Shown one piece after another: positions 18,115 through 26,011 of a stretch of DNA of 64,000 bases (position 1 is its first letter; every line of letters begins with the position of its first letter). Source of the DNA: an uncultured Eggerthellaceae bacterium (lineage in GTDB: Bacteria; Actinomycetota; Coriobacteriia; Coriobacteriales; Eggerthellaceae); the NCBI GenBank assembly GCA_934670115.1, contig CAKUOV010000004.1, forward strand, positions 45,650 to 109,649, given 5' to 3'. A program made the position numbers and the translations under genes. The notes under the pieces were generated by a model. The model was not told where the DNA came from, ran no database searches, and saw only the letters and a program-made list of their open reading frames with translations.

Positions 18115-18510
18115 CAAAGGTCCTTTCGTGTGCTCCGTGTTGCGTGCGGCGTGCCGTGTGCCGTTGCGCCGTTGCGTTGTTACGCCTGCGACGATTGCCG
18201 TGCGTTTTCGGGCCATCGTGCGTCGTCGTGAGCCATCGTGCGCTGCTTGGCTGCTTGCCAAACGATGCAAGTTTTGCAGTCGCTGGCACCGTGTGCAAAC
18301 TTCGATAGTCATTGTACAAAGGTTTTGCGCCGCTTCGTCTGCTTTTCACCAAAAAACGGGCGATGCGAAACAAAAAAGAGGGAGAATACGTAATCGCGTC
18401 TGGTGTGCTATCCTGCGCGCTTGCGAAGGTGCGGAAAGGCGCGCGGGAAAAGCAGCGGGAAAAATAACGAGAACCCGCGAAGGGCTCAAGAAGGGAAGCA
18501 AAAAGCGAAG
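18115..18510. other. Divergent intergenic region fbp/crcB
   Basis: 396 bp without a supported gene. It contains short G/T-rich iterations (GTGCCGTGTGCCGTTGCGCC) and a direct repeat of GCCATCGTGCG around 18211 and 18231. No fluoride riboswitch was recognised ahead of crcB. Confidence 0.5.
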
Positions 18511-19098
18511 ATGTTGACGCAGGAACAAAGCGACCGAAGCGCGGGTGATCAGCGTTCTTGCAGCCAGAGTTCTTGCGGCCAAAGTGCGTGCAACGGCTCT
18601 GCGCAATCGCGGTTTTCGCGCGCCCTTGCGCAATGGAAAGCGTCCAGCAACGGTCAGTTTTTCTTTGTTTTGGCGCTTGCGGGTTTTTGCGGCGCGCTTC
18701 TTCGTTTCTTCATGCAGCGCCTGCCCCTGCCGTGGGTGGATGGTTTTCCCGTTTCGACGATTGTAGTGAACACGCTGGGTTCATTTCTTATCGTTGTTGT
18801 CTTTTGCGCTGGTCAGCGTGCTCATTTGTTGTCGCCGGCGTTGGTGAAGGTGTTCAATCGAGGGTTCCTTGGCGCGTTTACTACGCTGAGCGCCGTGTGC
18901 GTTGATGCCGATGAATTGCTTGCTTCCGGAAACGATTTGGGTGCGTTTCTGTATATTGCGCTGACGTTTGTCTTGTCGTTTGGCGCGGCGCTTGCGGCTA
19001 TGCGAATTTTCGGCGTGCGGGAAACGTCCCTGGCGCAAGATGCGGCGGCATCCAGCGGGTTGCGTGCATCTCTCACGAAATCGGGTGAGCGCCTGTGA
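18511..19098 (+). CDS. crcB: CrcB/Fluc fluoride channel subunit 1
   Basis: 195 residues. After a 50-residue polar, Ser/Gln-rich N-terminus come four membrane helices with Fluc features: GFCGALLRFFMQ, NTLGSFLIVV and GFLGAFTTLSA. Fluc channels export fluoride and work as antiparallel dimers; many Gram-positives make a heterodimer from two adjacent genes, as here. The ATG at 18511 is preferred. The long N-terminal extension is unusual and could be partly untranslated if a later start is used. Confidence 0.85.
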   Translation: MLTQEQSDRSAGDQRSCSQSSCGQSACNGSAQSRFSRALAQWKASSNGQFFFVLALAGFCGALLRFFMQRLPLPWVDGFPVSTIVVNTLGSFLIVVVFCAGQRAHLLSPALVKVFNRGFLGAFTTLSAVCVDADELLASGNDLGAFLYIALTFVLSFGAALAAMRIFGVRETSLAQDAAASSGLRASLTKSGERL

Positions 19099-19538
19099 GT
19101 AGCTTGCTTTTAGTGTTGTGCGTTGGTTTGGGCGGCGCGGGCGGCGCGGTGTGCCGGTCATATGCTCTTGATGCTATCGACGCCGTGCTTGCGAAACGGA
19201 AGTTCGCGCACCAAACGCCGACTTGTTTTGACCGCATTTGCTCGTGGCTTCCCGTGGCGGTGCTTTTGGTGAACGCGGCGGCTTGCTTTCTTGCGGGTGT
19301 GTTCGGGGGACTAGGCGTTCAAGGATGCGCCCAGGCTTTTTTGCTCGCAGGATTCTGCGGAGGATTTTCCACCTTGTCCACAGTTAACCTTGATGCAGCG
19401 CGTCTTTTCGCAGGTCAGATTAACGGTGCAGGTCAATCGGCACTTGTTTCTGGACACACCCACGCGGCGCTCTATCTTTTCGTGACGTATGCTGTAGCGC
19501 TCGGCGCTGCAGCCTTGGGCTTGTTCCTTACCTTTTAG
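19095..19538 (+). CDS. crcB: CrcB/Fluc fluoride channel subunit 2
   Basis: 147 residues with four membrane helices: GGAGGAVCRSY, LVNAAACFLAG and GFCGGFSTLST match the Fluc signature and the Phe/Thr-Ser pore region. The GTG start at 19095 overlaps the stop of the first crcB by four bases (GTGA), a classic translational coupling, so the two subunits should be made in equal amounts. The loop between helices 1 and 2 is longer than usual. Confidence 0.87.
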   Translation: MSSLLLVLCVGLGGAGGAVCRSYALDAIDAVLAKRKFAHQTPTCFDRICSWLPVAVLLVNAAACFLAGVFGGLGVQGCAQAFLLAGFCGGFSTLSTVNLDAARLFAGQINGAGQSALVSGHTHAALYLFVTYAVALGAAALGLFLTF

Positions 19539-19592
19539 CCTTGCGTTTCGGGCCTCTTCGCCCTGTTTTAAGCGCCTCTCGACGCAGCCGCG

Positions 19593-19623
19593 TTGTTGAC
19601 AAATTACCCCACCTTTTGTCAAC
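19593..19623 (+). repeat. Dispersed palindromic repeat, copy 2
   Basis: TTGTTGACAAA - TTACCCCACC - TTTTGTCAAC, located 55 bp after the crcB operon. Confidence 0.88.
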
Positions 19624-19715
19624 TTTTCGGTGCTTCAGCGCACCCGTGCCGCTTTCGTTGCTGCCACTCTTGCTAATGGCGTTACTACGGTTGGCCCCTG
19701 ACTCTGATTTCGTCC

Positions 19716-19951
19716 ATGTTGTTGAAAAATGACTCCCAAATTCGAAGTTGCATGAGGTTGGAAGTAGGTCAAGGGTGCGAATGGGAGCGATTTGCGCCGA
19801 GCATGTGCTTTATACGAAGCTTGATTCAGTAAAAACCCAGTTCAGAATTATTTCCAAATAGACCATATTTTGATCCTCCAATCAAGTTCTCGTTTTCACC
19901 TACTTCCAACCTGCCTCAACTTCGAATTTGACCCCGGTTTTTCAACAACAT
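19716..19951. repeat. Long inverted-repeat element C
   Basis: 236 bp with 54 bp arms (19716-19769 and 19898-19951). They begin ATGTTGTTGAAAAA, continue AAATTCGAAGTTG, and end AGGTTGGAAGTAGGT in the same sense. The centre differs from the other elements; on the minus strand it reads GAACTGGGTTTTTAC, only partly like GACCTGGGGAAAC. Confidence 0.7.
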
Positions 19952-20022
19952 GCCTCCGAATCAGGCGAGACGGGCTGATTTTGCGGAAAGCGAAACAGAT
20001 TTTGCCCGAAAACCCGGAGGTG

Positions 20023-20045
20023 AAAAAGACCCCGTCACTTTTTAA
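20023..20045. repeat. Terminator-like 21 bp repeat, copy 1
   Basis: AAAAAGACCCCGTCACTTTTT, followed by AAC. The same 21 bp occur in the opposite orientation at 28745-28765. AAAAA/TTTTT and GAC/GTC can pair around a short loop. Confidence 0.55.
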
Positions 20046-20165
20046 CATTTCCGGCCGCCGTTCTCCAAGCTGCGCCCAGAAACTTGCCTTTCCACTGCGC
20101 TTGTTTACGCATCGCGGCATGCGGTAACGTTCCGCATCGGGCGCGCGCAATAACGCGCCTCTCGA

Positions 20166-20194
20166 TTGACCCCCCCCCTATCAAGGCATATACT
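20166..20194 (+). promoter_or_regulatory. Sigma-70-type promoter with poly-C9 spacer
   Basis: -35 TTGACC (20166-20171) and -10 TATACT (20189-20194) with exactly 17 bp between. Nine consecutive C (20170-20178) overlap the end of the -35 box and the spacer. The predicted start, near 20201, is just ahead of the riboswitch. Confidence 0.7.
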
Positions 20195-20218
20195 GGAGCA
20201 TAGATAAGCGAATGATTA

Positions 20219-20354
20219 CGTTACCGGCGCCTCTTTTTCCGTTTGGAACAAAAGGCCGGATGAACGGGGTGGGATTCCCCGACGAGTGGGTCGCCGTAAT
20301 GCCTCCTTCGCCCAGCGGGGCGGAAGAGGGGATAAGTCGGATCTCCGGGTAACG
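20219..20354 (+). promoter_or_regulatory. Cobalamin-type riboswitch aptamer
   Basis: The outer stem CGTTACCGG (20219-20227) pairs with CCGGGTAACG (20345-20354). Inside lie the conserved GGGGTGGGATTCCCC loop, GAGTGGGTCGCCGTAATGCC (compare the cobalamin box GTCACTGTGATG) and GATAAGTCGGATCTCC (compare GAGTCAGATC). The same blocks in the same order occur at 43486-43651. The class assignment rests on these motifs and was not tested with a covariance model. Confidence 0.75.
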
Positions 20355-20405
20355 TTCGGGAAACCGCCTGCACCGGAGACTCGCGCAATACCTGCGATTA
20401 AGCAG

Positions 20406-20450
20406 TAACGCCTGTGGCTCCGTTGAAGAGCTGCAGGCGTTTCCTTTTTC
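20406..20450 (+). terminator. Riboswitch expression-platform terminator
   Basis: Stem AACGCCTG / CAGGCGTT followed by TCCTTTTT, between the aptamer and the start at 20513. It suggests transcriptional OFF control by ligand. Confidence 0.75.
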
Positions 20451-20512
20451 GTTCGCAAATCTGCATCTGCGCAAAGTGCGCAAAGCAAAACGAAAAGGAA
20501 AGGAAGGAAAAT

Positions 20513-23308
20513 ATGGCGTTAAAAAATCGTCCTGTACATCCTATGCAGGCGGCGGCCAGCGCTTTCTTCTCGGTTGCGCTGGTAGCAGGGCTTATGCCCG
20601 TACTTCCCGCAGCTGCGTATGCAGAAGAACAAGCGCAGCCGGCTGCTGGTGTTACCGCTGTTCAGGAAGTGCAGACTCCTTCGCTGCTTGACGAGGGGGA
20701 CACGACCACAGCACCGGCGGCGCAGTCATTGCTGGCAAGCCTTACCTTCACGGGTTCAGGTTTCGGCGGCGGATTTGATGTGGAATACCCAACGAGTGTT
20801 GACGCCTCGACTGCCGTTCCCACTTATACTGTTACTGCTTCATCAAGTTGCTCCAATATGTACGTAACGGCAACGCTTGCCCAGGGTGTGGAGGGAGCGA
20901 TAACCGCAAGCTATACCGACCCTTGGGGGGACGCTAATTTGGTGACGATTCCCTCGGGCTCTGCCAAAAAACTTGAATATGTTATTGACTCGTCCGATTA
21001 TCCTGCCGTCGGCAATTCTTTCGACATCAAAGTTGGCGATCAGGTTGCTGCCCATGTGGTAATCGTTCGCACCTTGGCTCTGAAAACTTTCGTTGTGCAA
21101 GATGCGTCGGGCAATGCTCTGGCGCTTGATCCAGCATTCAAAGCTCCCTCTGAGTACACTGCCCCTGCATACGAATACGCTACCTCTGTTTTCGCTGGCG
21201 ACAGCATTACCATTAAGCCTACTTCCCAGGTGAGCAGTGCTACGGTAACCGTGAACGGCGAAGCGCTGGTGAATGGTGCTGCAACGTTCACGCCTTCCTT
21301 CGATGATCAAGGTAAGGCAACGGCAGCTATCGTGATTACCAGCGGCGACGTGACGACTACGTATTCCCTTACCATAAACGAGCTGTCTGTTCCCTTCAGT
21401 GGGGCAGGTACGGCAGAAGATCCCTATATTCTTGCAAGTGCCGATAATCTGACCGCGCTTTCTAATTTGGTGCAGCAGGGCGTGACGTTTGCGGGCAAAT
21501 ATTTCAAACTGAGCGAGAACATCACGTTGCCCGAAGGCTGGGTTCCCTTGGGTGCTATGAAATCCGGTAAGACCGAAACCGATCCTAATAGCAGCGGCGT
21601 GAACCAAATTGCCAACATCAACGTATTCTCTGGCTCTATCGATGGATGCGACCACACAGTGACCGTTCCCGCAGGTGGGCTGCCGCTTTTGGGCTTTGTA
21701 AGTGGCGCATCTGTGAGCAACTTGAAGGTTTACGGTGAAGAAATTGCCGGATATGGCCTGGTGAACGGCTACCATATCACCGGTACGTCTGCCAAGGCAA
21801 TCGTCATTGACAACGTGACGCTGCTTTCTGGCACGAAAACGCTGAAGTCGGGCTTCCTGGGCGGCTACACCTCTGCCGATTTCACGGTTGAAATCAAAAA
21901 CAGCACCATTGAGGCGGGCGTGACCATTGGTTACGATAAGCAGCAAAGCCGCATTGGTTCCTTTGCAGGAAGCTTCAACGGCACCATTACGAACTGCACG
22001 TCAAATGCCGATGTGTATGGCGTTGATATGGTCGGCGGCATTGCGGGCGCACGTGGCAACTCCATGAGCGTGGGCACCATTGATGGGTGCACGTTCGGCG
22101 GCTCCGTGACCGCAACGGGCACGTACGCAGGTGGCATTTCTGGCGCTGGCTACGATGGTCTGGGCTGGGGCTTGGCATCTGCCCCGAATGCGAAGTGGAG
22201 CACGTTTACGAACAACACCGTAACGGGTGATGTTGCGGGCGTTTCGCGCGTTGGCGGTATTTTGGGCGGCGAAGGTGCCGTGTATCAGTGCTGGGATAAC
22301 GGCGCGGGCTCTATCAGCAATAATGTGGTAACGGGTGCCGCTACCGGCCAAACCGAGGTCGGTGCCGTCATCGGCTTCTTGGCAAGCCTTGATCGCTACA
22401 CCACGGTTGAGAACAACACGTATGCGTTCACTTCCGCCGAAAAAGGCATCGGTCGCGTGGAATGGGTTGATACTTCCTGCGCCAGCGCTGCTGCTGTCGA
22501 AGGGACCACGTATCTGAACTCGGGCGACACCAGCACTCCGCTTCCGGACTTCAAGGCAGGAACGGGCAAATGGGATCCTAAGTGCTTCAGCCAGTACAAC
22601 TGCAATCGTACCGATGATCCGCTGGGTGCCGATGCAGAGAACCTGACACGTGCGCTGCAGGGCTTTATTGCGGGTACTGAGCTTTCTGCCGATCAGCCAA
22701 GCGTTGTGAAGGCGGGCGATACGGTGACCGTAAATGTGACCGTTGTTGCGAACAAGGGCGTTGCAGCTTTGGCCGGTACGATTGATTACGATTCTTCCGT
22801 GTTTGAGCTGGTCAACGTGACGAAGGGCGCCGGTCTGTCCGAGGACGTCTCCTTCCTTCCCGCCGATGGCGCGGCAGAAGCCGCATTTAGCTTCTACGGC
22901 AACACGGCCGATGCATCGCAGGGCATTGTTGTTGCTACCGCAACGTTGAAGGCGATTGCTGCATCTGATAAGGCGAGCGTGTCCGTTGTTGCGGACAAAG
23001 CTGCTCTTGAAGGTGATGCGTTGGAGTACGATGTTACTGCAGGCGCTGCCGCGAATGTGACGATTCTTGCCGCCGATGCTCAGCGCGGTGACGCGAACGG
23101 CAACGGCCGCGTGAACATTGTTGACGCCCAGGTCATTTACGATATGAGCGTTGGACGCTATGGCGAAGATTATTCCAAGCTGGCGCTTCCCGCAACATGG
23201 ACGCATGAGACGCTTCTGTGGGCGGCAAACGTTAACGGCGACGATGCGATTGATGCAGTGGATGCTTTCGCAACTCAGCGTTTCGTGCATTATGCAACAT
23301 GGGAGTAA
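20513..23308 (+). CDS. Secreted surface protein with cohesin-like and dockerin-like domains
   Basis: 931 residues. A Sec signal peptide (MALKNRPVHP..., cleavage near AAAYA-EE) leads to about 300 residues of beta-sandwich repeats. Next comes a GLUG-type beta-helix region (about 310-700; SGAGTAEDPYILASADNLTA marks its start). A cohesin-like domain follows at about 755-860 (VKAGDTVTVNVTVVANKG, IDYDSSVFELVNVTKG), then a dockerin-like pair of calcium loops at the end (GDANGNGRVNIVDAQVIYDM and NVNGDDAIDAVDAFATQ). No sortase motif or C-terminal membrane helix is present, so anchoring may be by cohesin-dockerin contacts. The ATG at 20513 has an AAGGAAGGA site. Its leader carries the riboswitch, so expression probably falls when cobalamin is plentiful. 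Confidence 0.85.
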   Translation: MALKNRPVHPMQAAASAFFSVALVAGLMPVLPAAAYAEEQAQPAAGVTAVQEVQTPSLLDEGDTTTAPAAQSLLASLTFTGSGFGGGFDVEYPTSVDASTAVPTYTVTASSSCSNMYVTATLAQGVEGAITASYTDPWGDANLVTIPSGSAKKLEYVIDSSDYPAVGNSFDIKVGDQVAAHVVIVRTLALKTFVVQDASGNALALDPAFKAPSEYTAPAYEYATSVFAGDSITIKPTSQVSSATVTVNGEALVNGAATFTPSFDDQGKATAAIVITSGDVTTTYSLTINELSVPFSGAGTAEDPYILASADNLTALSNLVQQGVTFAGKYFKLSENITLPEGWVPLGAMKSGKTETDPNSSGVNQIANINVFSGSIDGCDHTVTVPAGGLPLLGFVSGASVSNLKVYGEEIAGYGLVNGYHITGTSAKAIVIDNVTLLSGTKTLKSGFLGGYTSADFTVEIKNSTIEAGVTIGYDKQQSRIGSFAGSFNGTITNCTSNADVYGVDMVGGIAGARGNSMSVGTIDGCTFGGSVTATGTYAGGISGAGYDGLGWGLASAPNAKWSTFTNNTVTGDVAGVSRVGGILGGEGAVYQCWDNGAGSISNNVVTGAATGQTEVGAVIGFLASLDRYTTVENNTYAFTSAEKGIGRVEWVDTSCASAAAVEGTTYLNSGDTSTPLPDFKAGTGKWDPKCFSQYNCNRTDDPLGADAENLTRALQGFIAGTELSADQPSVVKAGDTVTVNVTVVANKGVAALAGTIDYDSSVFELVNVTKGAGLSEDVSFLPADGAAEAAFSFYGNTADASQGIVVATATLKAIAASDKASVSVVADKAALEGDALEYDVTAGAAANVTILAADAQRGDANGNGRVNIVDAQVIYDMSVGRYGEDYSKLALPATWTHETLLWAANVNGDDAIDAVDAFATQRFVHYATWE

Positions 23309-23415
23309 TTTTCGCATTGTTCCGCGCGCTTGAATTGAACAGCTGACTGAGCTGGCGTTTGTATCTGGCTCAGCACGCAAGCGACCTTGGGCCGACCCGC
23401 TCCCAAGGCCGCTTT

Positions 23416-23448
23416 TTGTTGACAAATTACCCCACCTTTTGTCAACAA
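23416..23448 (+). repeat. Dispersed palindromic repeat, copy 3
   Basis: TTGTTGACAAA - TTACCCCACC - TTTTGTCAACAA; intergenic, 3' of the riboswitch-controlled surface protein. Confidence 0.88.
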
Positions 23449-23456
23449 TTTTCGGC

Positions 23457-23681
23457 GAAGACGGGAAGAAACAGGGAAGGCCTAGTTTACCAGTGCGCAA
23501 TCCCTAAGGGGCATCTGTCGGCAAGGGACGAACCGAACTGCGACGCTCTGGATAAGTTGAGCGGGTATCGAGTGCGAAGAAGCATTATCCAAGCGGAGTC
23601 GTGAGGTGAGCCCTTGCCGACAGATGCCCTGAACCGTAACGCGAAACTTACTGAAGAAGACGGGAAGAAACAGGGAAGGCC
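23457..23681. repeat. Pair of 26 bp direct repeats flanking the foldable element
   Basis: The same 26 bp (starting GAAGACGGGAAGAAACAGGG, ending AAGGCC) occur at 23457-23482 and 23656-23681, 199 bp apart in direct orientation, with the 121 bp foldable element between them. Confidence 0.8.
23509..23629 (+). repeat. Foldable element S, copy 1
   Basis: A 121 bp element with perfect 19 bp terminal inverted repeats (GGGCATCTGTCGGCAAGGG at 23509-23527, complement at 23611-23629). Inside, GGATAA and TTATCC form a second stem in a long imperfect hairpin. A second copy in reverse orientation lies at 62576-62688 with about 90% inner identity by eye. Confidence 0.8.
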
Positions 23682-23689
23682 CAGCTCGC

Positions 23690-24469
23690 CTAGCAGCTTG
23701 CAGTCAGGTCTTTTATCACTTCACCGGCAATGATAAGGCCGGCAACGCTTGGTACGAACGAAACCGATCCAGGAGGCGTTTTCTGATCGGGGGAAAAGTC
23801 CGCGGCAGCAAGCTCGCGCGCACTGGGCTTGTGTGGCTCTTCTTTCGAGTAGACGCATTTCAGGTGCTCAACGCCGCGAGCACGCAACTCTTTGCGCATG
23901 ACTTTCGCCAAGCGGCAAACAGAAGTATCATAAAGATCGGCGAGCTCAAGACGCGTGGGATCAAGCTTATTGCCTGCGCCCATAGCGCTGATGATGGGCG
24001 TGTTCGCTTCTTGCGCTGCAAGCACCAGGTCGATTTTTGCAGTCACCGTATCAATGGCGTCCACCACGTAATCGTACTGTGCAAAGTCGAACTCACTGCG
24101 CGTTTCAGGAAGGTAGAAACATTGGCGCGCGATAACGCGGCATGCGGGATTGATGGATGCAATGCGCTGTGCCATGACCTGGACTTTCGCTTGGCCTACC
24201 GTATCGTGCGTCGCGATGATCTGGCGGTTGATGTTCGTAATGTCAACGATGTCGGCATCCACGATGGTCAACGCTCCCACGCCAGCACGTGCAAGTGCCT
24301 CAACTGTGAATCCGCCCACGCCGCCCACGCCGAACACGCAGACATGAGCGCGCGCCAACGCGGCAACGCCCGCTTCGCCCAGCAGCAATTGCGTGCGCGA
24401 GAAGGGGTTTTTCTCTGCCGGCGCTGTGTTTTCCTGCGCGCCCATTGCGTTTGTTTCTTCTTGATTCAT
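23690..24469 (-). CDS. tcdA: tRNA threonylcarbamoyladenosine dehydratase (ThiF/TcdA family)
   Basis: About 259 residues of the E1-like ThiF/MoeB/TcdA fold. The nucleotide-binding GVGGVGGFTVEALARAG, the DADIVDITNINRQI motif with the ATP-contacting Asn-Arg, and the YDYVVDAIDTVTAKIDL region all fit TcdA/CsdL, which dehydrates t6A to cyclic ct6A at tRNA position 37. The MoeB zinc Cys pairs and a rhodanese domain are absent, favouring TcdA. The ATG at 24469 or 24445 could be the start; ribosome sites are weak. It lies 28 bp from the next upstream gene and is probably co-transcribed with it. Confidence 0.87.
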   Translation of the reverse strand: MNQEETNAMGAQENTAPAEKNPFSRTQLLLGEAGVAALARAHVCVFGVGGVGGFTVEALARAGVGALTIVDADIVDITNINRQIIATHDTVGQAKVQVMAQRIASINPACRVIARQCFYLPETRSEFDFAQYDYVVDAIDTVTAKIDLVLAAQEANTPIISAMGAGNKLDPTRLELADLYDTSVCRLAKVMRKELRARGVEHLKCVYSKEEPHKPSARELAAADFSPDQKTPPGSVSFVPSVAGLIIAGEVIKDLTASC

Positions 24470-24497
24470 ATCGGCATGGTCCCGTTCGTGCTGTTTC

Positions 24498-24818
24498 TTA
24501 CTCTTGCTCGGACGCCTTTTGAGCCGCCGCCTCTTGTTCGGCCGCTTCGCGCGCGGCGGCTTCCTGAGCTGCCTGTTTGCGTTCTTTTTGCGACTTCGCA
24601 ATCGCCATAAGCTGCTCGTAGCGTTCATCGCCCACGCACTGGCGGGCATACGCGCACCACTGAACGCAATTCAGCGAGTCGTTGTAAATCACGAATCCGC
24701 AGTTTTCACACGTGGCGTCTGCGTCAATGGAGAAAATCTCAATTTCGTGGCCGCATTGCGGGCACGTGCGTTCTTCAACAGTGATATCCGCTTTTCCCTG
24801 GCATCCTTGCAATACCAT
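24498..24818 (-). CDS. Small zinc-ribbon protein
   Basis: 106 residues. Two CxxC knuckles (CPQCGHE and CENCGF) form a zinc ribbon within the first 50 residues. Further Cys lie in LNCVQWCAYARQC, and the last 35 residues are a Glu/Ala/Gln-rich helix that could be a coiled coil. The ATG at 24818 has an AAGGA site. It stands between the ferredoxin-like gene and tcdA on the same strand. I do not recognise a function; it may carry metal or act as a redox adaptor for the ferredoxin-like neighbour. Confidence 0.75.
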   Translation of the reverse strand: MVLQGCQGKADITVEERTCPQCGHEIEIFSIDADATCENCGFVIYNDSLNCVQWCAYARQCVGDERYEQLMAIAKSQKERKQAAQEAAAREAAEQEAAAQKASEQE

Positions 24819-24908
24819 GGTGTCCTTCTTTCTTCCCGGTCTCGGTGTGCGACGTTGCCGCCCCTGTGGCCGCGCGGTTGCGGTCGCTTCGCGTTCCTTC
24901 GCGCGCTT

Positions 24909-25574
24909 TTATTCCAAGATGTCGCCTGAAATCGAAATGGTGACAACGTTCAACGCAATATTTTTACCGCACGCCTCGATTGCCTGTTTGATGGCGAACT
25001 CCATGCCGCCGCAGCACGGCACTTCCATGCGCGTGAGCGTGATGCTTTTGATGCTGTTCATGGCGAAGATCTGCGTGAGCTTGTCGGCGTAATTCACTGC
25101 ATCGAGCTTGGGGCAGCCCATGAGCACCGTTTTGCCCGTCATGAAATCCTGGTGGAAGTTCGCGTAAGCGTAGGCGGTGCAGTCAGCGGCAATCAGCAGG
25201 TCTGCATCGGCAAAGACGGGCGCGTTGACCGGCGCAAGCTTTATCTGGATGGGCCAGTTGTGAAGCTGGGAAGCAACGGATACGCTCGCAGCAGGGGAAG
25301 AGGCTGCGGCTGTGGGGTTGGCTCCGGCCGCTGCCTGTGCTTGCTGGTTCGCTTTTACGGCGGAGGCGTCGTAGTCGGCTGCTTCGCGCTGCTCGAACGC
25401 GATAGCGCCCGTGGGGCAGGCGGGAAGGCAGTCGCCCAGGCCGTCGCAGTAGTCGTCGCGCAGCAGTTGGGCTCTTCCGTTGACCATGCCGATAGCGCCT
25501 TCGTGGCAAGCGCTTGCGCACGCGCCGCAACCGTTGCAGAGATCTTGATCAATGTGGATAATCTGGCGAATCAT
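24909..25574 (-). CDS. 4Fe-4S ferredoxin-domain protein
   Basis: 221 residues. The N-terminus has a full 4Fe-4S motif (CNGCGACASACHEGA) and a second, altered one (DYCDGLGDCLPACPTGA) in which one Cys is missing. An Ala/Ser-rich linker of about 40 residues follows, then a C-terminal domain with MGCPKLD and EVPCCGGME motifs. This two-part architecture is widespread in anaerobes, but its partner is unknown. The ATG at 25574 follows AGGAG by 6 nt. It is the first of three minus-strand genes ending at tcdA. Confidence 0.87.
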   Translation of the reverse strand: MIRQIIHIDQDLCNGCGACASACHEGAIGMVNGRAQLLRDDYCDGLGDCLPACPTGAIAFEQREAADYDASAVKANQQAQAAAGANPTAAASSPAASVSVASQLHNWPIQIKLAPVNAPVFADADLLIAADCTAYAYANFHQDFMTGKTVLMGCPKLDAVNYADKLTQIFAMNSIKSITLTRMEVPCCGGMEFAIKQAIEACGKNIALNVVTISISGDILE

Positions 25575-25864
25575 GCGTGCTCCTATCTCTTCTCTCTTGC
25601 GTTTGAACTGCGGGAACGCTGATCTTATTGCGCTGGCTTCGGCCTCTCTTTTGCGCTTGTGCCGGATTTGCTTTTGCTCCTGCGACATCAGTGCGTTCCC
25701 CGTTTGTTTCTTCGCATGTTTTTTCCACCGCCATTATAGGGATTGTGGAAGGTCCATGTGCCGAAAGGGCTCATCCGTCACGTTTTCGTGACAAAGGTAA
25801 ACCCCGGCAGCTTCCAGGCCGGCCACTGCAGCTTCTTTTGCTCCTTGCATTAGCGTCGCCGCTT

Positions 25865-25926
25865 GCCGCCGCAGACGCTGGGGTTAGTGTTCGTGGGCAG
25901 CTCGCCGCCGCAGACTCTGGGGTTAG
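25865..25926. repeat. Two 23 bp direct repeats, 39 bp period
   Basis: GCCGCCGCAGACGCTGGGGT-TAG at 25865-25887 recurs at 25904-25926 with one mismatch (G to T). Confidence 0.75.
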
Positions 25927-26011
25927 CGCCTGCGCAGCTCCAGGGCTGCTTCTCGTGCAGCTTCGTTCTCCATTGCCGTTGCTCGCGCGCGCCGTCACTC
26001 CCACGTGCCGC

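Larger units (their letters stand above)
19539..20512. other. Repeat- and RNA-rich intergenic region
   Basis: 974 bp with no supported protein gene. In order it holds palindromic repeat copy 2, long inverted-repeat element C, a 21 bp terminator-like repeat, a promoter with a C9 spacer, and a cobalamin-type riboswitch with terminator. Confidence 0.75.
23309..23689. other. Repeat-filled intergenic region
   Basis: 381 bp without a supported gene. It contains palindromic repeat copy 3 and a 121 bp foldable element flanked by 26 bp direct repeats, listed separately. Confidence 0.7.

Noticed and set aside
17224..18231. 335-codon plus-strand open frame opposite fbp
   Set aside because: Antisense to a protein with intact metal-binding motifs.
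18300..18510. Fluoride riboswitch ahead of crcB
   Set aside because: crcB genes often have one, but the conserved pseudoknot segments could not be found by eye.
20150..20460. Molybdenum-cofactor (moco) riboswitch ahead of the 20513 gene
   Set aside because: The ordered GGTGxGATTCC loop, cobalamin-like box and AAGTCGGATC block, shared with the leader at 43486, fit the cobalamin class better.
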